Made by a program: the position numbers and the translations under genes | NCBI RefSeq assembly: GCF_946480385.1 | Contig: NZ_CAMLJP010000024.1 | Location: 1 to 57,581 of the forward strand | Direction of reading: 5' to 3' | DNA: 57,581 bases | Source: an uncultured Azospirillum sp. | Lineage (GTDB): Bacteria; Pseudomonadota; Alphaproteobacteria; Azospirillales; Azospirillaceae | The notes under the pieces: model-generated | What the model saw: only the letters and a program-made list of their open reading frames with translations | Database searches by the model: none | What the model was told of the DNA's origin: nothing | Shown here: one piece after another, positions 51,423-57,581 of the stretch | Numbering within the stretch: the stretch's first letter is position 1 | Layout of the letters: every line of letters starts with the position of its first letter

Positions 51423-53297
51423 TCAACCGTGGAAGTGCTCGTAAAGCTTTCGCGCAATGACTTCGCTGATGCCGGGGGCGGCCTCCAGGTCCTTCAGGCC
51501 GGCGGAGGCGACCGCGGTGGCGCTGCCGAAATGGTGGAGCAGGGCCTTCTTGCGGGCGGGGCCGATGCCGGGAATGCCGTCGATGCGGGTGTGCGACATC
51601 GCCTTCATGCGGCGGGCGCGGTGGCTGTCGATGGCGGTGCGGTGGGCCTCGTCGCGCAGCCTTTGCAGGAAATGCAGCACCGGATCGTTGGGCGCCAGAG
51701 ACAGCGGCGGCTGGCCGGGGCGGAAGAAGCGCTCGCGTCCGGCATTGCGGTCAGGTCCCTTGGCGATGGCGACCAGCGGGATATCGGTGATCTGCAGCAT
51801 CGCCAGCTCGTCCTTCACCGCATTCAACTGCCCGAGCCCGCCGTCGATCAGGACGAGGTCGGGCCATTGTCCGGAATCGCGGCCGGCCTCGCTGCTGCGG
51901 TGGAAGCGGCGGGTGAAGGTCTCGCGCAGCATGGCGTAATCGTCGCCGGCGGCCTCCGGATCACGGATGTAGAAGCGGCGGTAGGCGTTGCGCTGGAACC
52001 CCTCCGGCCCGGCCACCACCATGGCGCCGACCGGGAAGGAGCCCTGGATGTGGGAGATGTCGTAGATCTCGATGCGGCGCGGCGCGGCCGGCAGGCCGAA
52101 GACGCGCGCCACCCCCTCCAGCAGCGTCGCCTGGGTGGAGCGCTCGGCCAGACGGCGGCCGAGCGCGTCGCGGGCGTTGGTCTGCGCGTGCTCGACCGCG
52201 CGGCGTTTCGGCCCGCGCTTCGGGCATTCCACGGCGACGCGGTGGCCGGCCGACAGGCTCAGCGCTTCCTCCAGCAGGTCAGCTGACTCGACCGGGTCGC
52301 TCAGCAGCAGCAGGGCCGGCGGCGGAGTGTCGGCATAGAGTTGGGCGGCGAAGGCGGCGAGGATGTCGCCCGGCTCCTCCTCCGCGTCGATGCACGGGAA
52401 GAAGGCACGGGTGCCCTGGTTGCGGCCGCCGCGGAAGAAGAAGGCCTGGACGCAGGCCGCACCGCCCTCGCGGTGCAGGGCCAGCACGTCGGCGTCGCCC
52501 AGCGTGTCCTCCAGATTGATGTCCTGGCGGCTCTGCAACGCGGTCAGCGCGCGGATGCGGTCGCGCCAGCGGGCGGCGTCCTCATATTCCAGCCGGTCGG
52601 AGCTGTCGAGCATGTGGCGGGCGAATTCTGCCTGCACCTCCGCGCTGCGGCCGGACAGCACGTCGCGCACGCCCTGGACCTGATCGGCGTATTCCTCTTC
52701 GCTGACGCGGCCGACGCAGGGAGCGGAGCAGCGCTTGATCTGGTGCTGCAGGCAGGGGCGGGTGCGCGAGGCGAACACGCCGTCGTCGCAGCTGCGCAGC
52801 AGGAAGGCGCGTTGCAGGGCGGCAATGGTCATGCCGACCAGATGCGGCGAGGCGTAGGGGCCGAACAGGTCGGACTCCCTGCGGTTGCCCTTGCCCGATG
52901 TGCCGCGCCGCTCGGCGCTGCCGCGATGCTGCATCAGTCGCGGGAAGTCGTGGCCTTTCCCGATGACGATGTAGGAGAAGGAGCTGTCGTCCTTGACCAG
53001 GATGTTGAAGGGCGGCAGCAGGCTGCGGATCAGATTCGCTTCGAGCAGAAGCGCCTCGGCCTCGGTGTGGGTGGTGACGAACTCCATTGCGCGGGTCAGC
53101 GACACCATCCGCCGGGTGCGGTTGGGCAGCCCATCGGTCCGGGTGTAGCTGGCCACCCGCCGCTTCAGGTTCTTCGCCTTGCCGACATAAAGGACCGACC
53201 CGTCGGCCGCCAGCATCCGGTAGACGCCGGGCGTGTCCGGCAGGGTCGACAACTGGGCGCGGATGACGTCCGCTCCACTGCCGGGCACCCCGTCCAT
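51423..53297 (-). CDS. uvrC: Excinuclease ABC subunit C
   Basis: 624 residues from ATG 53297 (GTG 53303 also possible). The N-terminal GIY-YIG nuclease is GVYRML then VLYVGKAKNLKRRVASY. A UVR motif region lies around residue 200-240 (EYEDAARWRDRIRAL), the C-terminal RNase-H-like endonuclease contains DLVLIDGGLGQLNAV, and tandem helix-hairpin-helix motifs end the protein (IDGIPGIGPARKKALL, LKDLEAAPGISEVIARKL). Makes both incisions in nucleotide excision repair. Complete. Confidence 0.97.
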   Translation of the reverse strand: MDGVPGSGADVIRAQLSTLPDTPGVYRMLAADGSVLYVGKAKNLKRRVASYTRTDGLPNRTRRMVSLTRAMEFVTTHTEAEALLLEANLIRSLLPPFNILVKDDSSFSYIVIGKGHDFPRLMQHRGSAERRGTSGKGNRRESDLFGPYASPHLVGMTIAALQRAFLLRSCDDGVFASRTRPCLQHQIKRCSAPCVGRVSEEEYADQVQGVRDVLSGRSAEVQAEFARHMLDSSDRLEYEDAARWRDRIRALTALQSRQDINLEDTLGDADVLALHREGGAACVQAFFFRGGRNQGTRAFFPCIDAEEEPGDILAAFAAQLYADTPPPALLLLSDPVESADLLEEALSLSAGHRVAVECPKRGPKRRAVEHAQTNARDALGRRLAERSTQATLLEGVARVFGLPAAPRRIEIYDISHIQGSFPVGAMVVAGPEGFQRNAYRRFYIRDPEAAGDDYAMLRETFTRRFHRSSEAGRDSGQWPDLVLIDGGLGQLNAVKDELAMLQITDIPLVAIAKGPDRNAGRERFFRPGQPPLSLAPNDPVLHFLQRLRDEAHRTAIDSHRARRMKAMSHTRIDGIPGIGPARKKALLHHFGSATAVASAGLKDLEAAPGISEVIARKLYEHFHG

Positions 53298-53422
53298 AAC
53301 CACTCTCGTTCCCGCAAAGATCCGATTCGCCGCTCACCCAAGCAGTAGAACGGAACGGGACCAAGAGACAAGATTCGGACGGGGTGGGGCGGCAGGGATC
53401 TGCCATGCAGCCTGAAGGCCGC

Positions 53423-54478
53423 TCAGCCCCCGAACACGGTGTTCAACTGGGCGCCGACGCGGACGAAGGTGGTGCGTTTCGGCACCTCCTTCAGCCGGGT
53501 GGCGCCGATGTAGGTCATCATGCTGCGCACGCCACCCATGATCTCCTGCATCGTGTTCTCCACCGGGCCGCGATAGGGGATCTCCACCGTCTTGCCTTCA
53601 GAGGCGCGGTAGGAGGCGACGCCGCCGGAGTATTTGTGCATCGCGGTGTCCGACGACATGCCGTAGAAGGTCATGGCGACCGGCACGCGGTTGCCGTCCC
53701 GGTCCTCGTAGCGGATTTCGCCCTCGCACTCGTCATGGCCGGCCAGCATGCCGCCGAGCATGACGAAGTCGGCGCCGGCGCCATAGGCCTTGGAGATGTC
53801 GCCGGGCACCGTGCAGCCGCCGTCGCCGCAGACCTGCCCCTTCAGCCCGTGGGCGGCGTCGGCGCATTCGATGATGGCCGACAGCTGGGGATAGCCGACG
53901 CCGGTCATCTTGCGGGTGGTGCAGACCGACCCCGGCCCGATGCCGACCTTGACGATGTCGGCGCCGGCCAGCAGCAGCGCCTCCGTCATGTCGCCGGTGA
54001 CGACATTGCCGGCCATGATGACGGTGTCCGGGTTCTCTTCGCGCAGGCGGGCGATCACCTCGACGAAACGCTCGGTATAGCCGTTGGCGACGTCCAGGCA
54101 GATCTTCCCCACCGGCGCCTTGGCCTTCACCGCCTGGAACTTGTCATGGTCGGCGTCGGCGATGCCCATCGAATAGAAGACGTTGGACTGGACGGCGGAG
54201 TCCGCCTCCGCCTGGAAGAAGGCGACCAGCTCGTCCGCCTTGTAATGCTTGTGCAGGGCGGTCATGGCGCCGAAGCGCGACAGCGCGCGGGCCATGCCCA
54301 TGCTGCCGGTGACGTCCATGTTGGCGGCGATCAGCGGAAAGCCGGTCCAGTCGCGCTGGGTGTGCAGGAAGGTGAAGGTCCGGTTGACGTCCACGTCGTT
54401 GCGGCTCTGCAGCGTGCTGCGTTTCGGCCGGATCAGCACATCCTTGAAGTCGAGCTTGAGGTCGCTTTCGATGATCAC
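53423..54478 (-). CDS. guaC: GMP reductase
   Basis: 351 residues, NADPH-dependent deamination of GMP to IMP in purine salvage. The start [18 protein letters not shown] is nearly invariant in GuaC. The catalytic Cys is in [12 protein letters not shown] (~185), followed by [14 protein letters not shown] and [16 protein letters not shown] 54478 was chosen because it gives the normal length and has AGCAGGTG upstream; an in-frame TTG at 54511 adds 11 non-conserved residues. Confidence 0.95.
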   Translation of the reverse strand: MIIESDLKLDFKDVLIRPKRSTLQSRNDVDVNRTFTFLHTQRDWTGFPLIAANMDVTGSMGMARALSRFGAMTALHKHYKADELVAFFQAEADSAVQSNVFYSMGIADADHDKFQAVKAKAPVGKICLDVANGYTERFVEVIARLREENPDTVIMAGNVVTGDMTEALLLAGADIVKVGIGPGSVCTTRKMTGVGYPQLSAIIECADAAHGLKGQVCGDGGCTVPGDISKAYGAGADFVMLGGMLAGHDECEGEIRYEDRDGNRVPVAMTFYGMSSDTAMHKYSGGVASYRASEGKTVEIPYRGPVENTMQEIMGGVRSMMTYIGATRLKEVPKRTTFVRVGAQLNTVFGG

Positions 54479-54632
54479 CGCACACCTGCTGATATCTGTT
54501 TGCCGGGCCAACCGCTTTCACAAGGCCCAACATCACAGAGTGGAGGCGATGCCCCGCTTCGGCAAGCGACATCGGGGCCGCGGGTGGGGGTGCCGCGTTT
54601 GAAGCAGTTTCGCAGAAACGGGGGGTATCCCC

Positions 54633-55448
54633 TTACTCCTCCGCATCCTCGTTGTCGCCGTTCGCCGGCTCGCTGCCATCGGCGACGTGAACCTGACAGT
54701 CGGCGTTGCCCAGCACCTCCATCAACTCCGGCGGCGGCAGGCGGTCGGTGAAGAGCGCGTCGAGCACGCTGACGTCGGCCATGCGGATCATGGCGTTGCG
54801 GCCGAACTTGGTGTGGTCGGTGACCAGGAAGACGCGGCGCGAGCTTTCGATGATGGCACGGGCGACGCGGACCTCCTGCTCGTCGTAATCCAGCAGGTCG
54901 CCTTCGGCGTCGATGCCGCTGATGCCGATGATGCCGATGTCGACCTTGTAGCGGCGAATGAACTCCACCGTCGCCTCGCCGATGATGCCGCCGTCGCGCT
55001 CGCGCACGAGGCCGCCGGCGATGGAGAGCGCGAAGCTGGTGTTCTTGTGCAGGATGGTGGCGACGTTCAGGTTGTTGGTCAGCACCCGCAGCCGCTTGTG
55101 GCCGAGCAGCGCCTGGGCCACCGCCTCCGTCGTCGTGCCGATGTTGAGGAACAGCGAGGCGTCCTCCGGCACATGGCGGGCGACCATCTCGGCGATGCGG
55201 CGCTTTTCCTCCGCCATCAGGGTCTGGCGGGTGGAATAGGCGATGTTCTCCACGCTGGACGGCACGGTGACGCCGCCGCGGAACCGGCGGACGGCGGACT
55301 GCCCGGCCAGATGCTCGATATCGCGGCGGATGGTCTGCGGCGTGACGTCGAAATGTTCGGCCAGCCATTGGATCTGCACCATGCCCTTGGCGTGGACCAG
55401 GGCCACGATCTCCTGCTGGCGGCGTTCGGCATCCAGGCGCGCATCCAT
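54633..55448 (-). CDS. DeoR/GlpR family transcriptional regulator
   Basis: 271 residues. N-terminal HTH: VQIQWLAEHFDVTPQTIRRDI (residues ~24-44), followed by the family RRFRGGV. The C-terminal sugar-phosphate-sensing domain has LFLNIGTTTEAVAQAL and VTDHTKFGRNA, the GlpR-like branch. The acidic tail (DGSEPANGDNEDAEE) is unusual. Divergent from the chemoreceptor with a quasi-palindromic candidate operator between. The regulated sugar or glycerol genes are not in view. Confidence 0.92.
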   Translation of the reverse strand: MDARLDAERRQQEIVALVHAKGMVQIQWLAEHFDVTPQTIRRDIEHLAGQSAVRRFRGGVTVPSSVENIAYSTRQTLMAEEKRRIAEMVARHVPEDASLFLNIGTTTEAVAQALLGHKRLRVLTNNLNVATILHKNTSFALSIAGGLVRERDGGIIGEATVEFIRRYKVDIGIIGISGIDAEGDLLDYDEQEVRVARAIIESSRRVFLVTDHTKFGRNAMIRMADVSVLDALFTDRLPPPELMEVLGNADCQVHVADGSEPANGDNEDAEE

Positions 55449-55801
55449 CGAGGGGCTGTCTCCGGTCGGGTGGGGCGGGGCGTCAGTGAATCAGATGCGC
55501 GGAATGGGTCAAAGCGAAAACGGCAGCTGGGCAACGGTTCCGATCGAGGCGGGCCGGGCGTTTCCGCCGCGCAGCGAACCTACGGCCCCGTACGGCAAAT
55601 ATGTACGCCGGATATTGTTCGCAACACAAGCATGTTTCTTTACGAAAATAAACGCGCATGCTAAGAGAGGGCACACGCGGTTCCGTTATGCGCCCGATCA
55701 GGGTTTGCCGCGACTGACGGCCGTTGGCGCCATCCTTCAAACTTGTCGCGACACCAAACGGTCAAGACTGCTGACAAAAATATTACGTATAGGAGAGGAA
55801 T
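55449..55801. promoter_or_regulatory. Divergent region between the DeoR regulator and the last chemoreceptor
   Basis: 353 bp without a gene. The stretch 55600-55660 is AT-rich and contains the 18-bp quasi-palindrome at 55635-55652. The chemoreceptor ribosome binding site GGAGAGG is at its right end. A weak -24/-12-like match at 55732 fails at the -12 GC doublet. Confidence 0.5.
55635..55652. promoter_or_regulatory. Candidate DeoR/GlpR operator
   Basis: TTTCTTTACGAAAATAAA is an 18-bp quasi-palindrome around CG, 14 of 18 positions symmetric. TTTC/GAAA half-sites are typical for DeoR-family regulators, whose gene starts 187 bp away. Could autoregulate the regulator, the chemoreceptor, or both. 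Confidence 0.45.
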
Positions 55802-57581
55802 ATGACGCAACTGATGCTGAGTGAAGGGCGACGCGGCATTCGGCTCGGCATTCAGGGGCGGCTGTTTCTGGCCTTCGGCGGGGTGGCGATGCTCGCCGCC
55901 TTCGCCAGCGTCATGGCCTGGTGGTCGCTGACCGAGACCGGGCGGTCGATGGATCAGATCGGCCGCAGCAGCGTGCCGGCCATCGTCGGCTCGCTCAATC
56001 TGGCGAAGGACAGCACGGCGATCGCGGCCGACGCGCCGGCCGTGGCGGCGTCGCGCGACCCGGCGGAGCTGACGGAGCGGATGGACGGCCTGACCAGGCG
56101 GCTGGCGGGTCTGCGTGACCGCATCGCGGCGATGCGCAAACAATCGGGAGCGGGTGCCGGCGGGATGGCGGCCGATGCCGATGCGGTCGCCGGGCTGGCG
56201 GAGCGCATGGGGGCGGCGCTGGACACGTTGGGCAAGCGCACCGCCGAACGGCTGGAACTGGAGGAGAAGCTCAACACGCTGGTCGCCGATGCGGTGATGG
56301 CGCACGAGGACTTCACCGATCTGGTGGCGCCGCTGCTGGAGGTGTCGACCCTGTCGGTCAACAATGTGGTGGGCGATCTGGCGGCGGCGCAGACGGTCGA
56401 TGCCGCCACCGGGCTGGGCCGCCGGCTGGCGCAGGAGGAACTGCCGGTCATCACCCAGCTGATGAACGTGCAGGCCAACGGCAACCTCGCCTTCGGCATG
56501 ATCGCCGCCGCCTCCAGCGTGCCCTATGGCGCGACGCTGAACAACATCCGGTCGAAGTACAATTGGGCGCTGCTGCGCGTCGACAACGCCATCGAGGCCT
56601 ACCCGAAGGACAGCCCCGACCGGCCGTCGCTGGTCAAGGCGCGTGACGGGCTGGCCGCCTTCGGCAGCGGCGCCGGCAGCGTCTTCCGCCTGCGTGACGA
56701 TCAGGCGCGCATCACCGCCGACATCGAAAGCGCGCTGGCCGAGACGGTGCGGCTGACCACCGAACTGAACGGCACCATCGACACGGTCGTCGCCCACCAG
56801 CAGGAGCGCACCGACGCGGACGTGACGCAAACCGAAAGCGCGATTGCCGGTGCCGTCGCCGTCCAGGGCGGAGCCGCGGCCATCGTGGTGCTGTCGAGCC
56901 TGCTGATCGCCTGGTTCTATGTCCGCAACCGGCTGACCCGCCGGCTGCTGCGGGTGATCGACGCCATGCGTGCCGTCGCCGCCGGGGACCTGACGGCCGA
57001 CGCCAGGGTCCGCGGGCGCGACGAGATCGCCGAGATGGCCGGGATCGTCGGCGTCTTCCGCGACAAGAGCGCCGAGATCGCCCGGCTGCAGGAGGAGCAG
57101 GATGCGATGAAGCAGACCGCCGATGCCGAGCGGTCGCGCACCATCCAGTCCATCACCGCGAGCATCGAGGCCAGCGTGAAGGAGGCCTCGCGCCACATCG
57201 CCGCCGCGTCGGCCGACATGCGCGAGGCGTCGGAGGACATGTCTGCCACCGCCGAGCAGACCTGCCGCCGCATGACCGACGTGCGCTCCGCCGTCGCCGA
57301 CACCGCGACGAACGTGCAGACGGTGGCGGCCACCGCAAGCCAGCTCTCCGCCTCCATCGGCGAGATCACGCGGCGGGTCGGCGATTCCAGCCAGATCGCC
57401 CGCAGCGCGGTCGATGAGGCGCGCAGCACCAACGAGTTGATGGGGGCACTGGCCGCCGCCGCGCAGAAGATCGGCGACGTGGTCGGCATGATCAACGCCA
57501 TCGCCGGCCAGACCAACCTGCTGGCACTGAACGCCACCATCGAGGCGGCGCGGGCGGGGGAGGCGGGCCGCGGCTTCGCCG
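55802..57581 (+). CDS. Methyl-accepting chemotaxis protein, 3' end outside window
   Basis: 593 codons are visible before the window ends. TM1 lies at ~22-42 ([20 protein letters not shown]). A long periplasmic helical sensor covers ~43-355, TM2 ~360-382, HAMP ~383-435 ([20 protein letters not shown]), then the signalling helix up to the hairpin tip [20 protein letters not shown]. Start ATG 55802 has GGAGAGG 7 bases upstream. Its receptor domain is larger than that of the first chemoreceptor (49.5-51.1 kb) and dissimilar, so it senses something else. Confidence 0.93.
   Translation, partial: MTQLMLSEGRRGIRLGIQGRLFLAFGGVAMLAAFASVMAWWSLTETGRSMDQIGRSSVPAIVGSLNLAKDSTAIAADAPAVAASRDPAELTERMDGLTRRLAGLRDRIAAMRKQSGAGAGGMAADADAVAGLAERMGAALDTLGKRTAERLELEEKLNTLVADAVMAHEDFTDLVAPLLEVSTLSVNNVVGDLAAAQTVDAATGLGRRLAQEELPVITQLMNVQANGNLAFGMIAAASSVPYGATLNNIRSKYNWALLRVDNAIEAYPKDSPDRPSLVKARDGLAAFGSGAGSVFRLRDDQARITADIESALAETVRLTTELNGTIDTVVAHQQERTDADVTQTESAIAGAVAVQGGAAAIVVLSSLLIAWFYVRNRLTRRLLRVIDAMRAVAAGDLTADARVRGRDEIAEMAGIVGVFRDKSAEIARLQEEQDAMKQTADAERSRTIQSITASIEASVKEASRHIAAASADMREASEDMSATAEQTCRRMTDVRSAVADTATNVQTVAATASQLSASIGEITRRVGDSSQIARSAVDEARSTNELMGALAAAAQKIGDVVGMINAIAGQTNLLALNATIEAARAGEAGRGFA

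Noticed and set aside
55732..55746. Sigma-54-like TGGCGC...TTCA before the last chemoreceptor.
   Set aside because: The -12 GC doublet is CA instead; in contrast to the ABC importer promoter it fails the key position.
1..57581. tRNA, rRNA, integrase, transposase or prophage genes.
   Set aside because: None recognised in any frame; apart from the palindromic repeats there is no sign of a mobile element.

Overview
The window looks like a chromosomal or chromid segment of a high-GC alphaproteobacterium, most likely an Azospirillum-like member of the Rhodospirillales. That assignment is inferred from the very GC-rich third codon positions, a TIGR02302/DUF4175 protein, a FlaF homologue, a two-subunit isoquinoline oxidoreductase, several chemoreceptors and GC-rich hairpin repeats between genes. 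No rRNA or tRNA gene was seen, so the taxonomy rests on gene content alone. I found 42 protein genes. The first (assimilatory nitrate reductase) and the last (a chemoreceptor) are cut by the window edges.

Layout. 1-3.6 kb: the end of nasA and a siroheme cobA gene with a repeat element in front of its core. 3.5-8.1 kb: NlpC/P60 hydrolase, saccharopine dehydrogenase-like enzyme, K+ channel and an outer-membrane porin. 8.2-19.9 kb: an 11-gene divergent carbohydrate cluster. The leftward arm is inositol-phosphate synthase, histidine phosphatase, methyltransferase and glycosidase. The rightward arm is two sugar-nucleotide epimerases, a radical SAM protein and four glycosyltransferases. Almost every junction overlaps by 1-16 bases. 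19.9-24 kb: hbd, then an ABC importer preceded by what reads as a sigma-54 promoter with two upstream dyads. 24-27.1 kb: two genes that together match the two halves of VioB/RebD-type proteins. 27.4-31.2 kb: a LysR regulator divergent from iorAB. 31.2-44.3 kb: DNA glycosylase, GMC oxidoreductase, DUF4142-PRC stress protein, TrkH/TrkA, DUF4175 protein, EamA exporter, FlaF-DUF2934 fusion and a PagL-like barrel. 44.4-49.4 kb: an APH-kinase fusion, UspA, a small Cys/His protein, hemerythrin and a secreted alpha/alpha-toroid protein. 49.4-57.6 kb: chemoreceptor, uvrC, guaC, a DeoR regulator and the second chemoreceptor.

The most unusual points are as follows. (1) The glycosidase in the carbohydrate cluster appears to be a circularly permuted TIM barrel: its acid/base motif is at residue 10, and the segments that normally come first are at its C-terminus. 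(2) The cluster as a whole suggests a dedicated pathway for a methylated, inositol-derived glycan or glycoside. (3) The VioB-like protein is split into two genes, with no partner amino-acid oxidase in view. (4) The ABC importer has a consensus-spaced -24/-12 promoter with two mirror-image 16-bp dyads 32 bp apart at enhancer distance. (5) The first ~85 codons of ino1 have a codon composition foreign to the rest of the gene.
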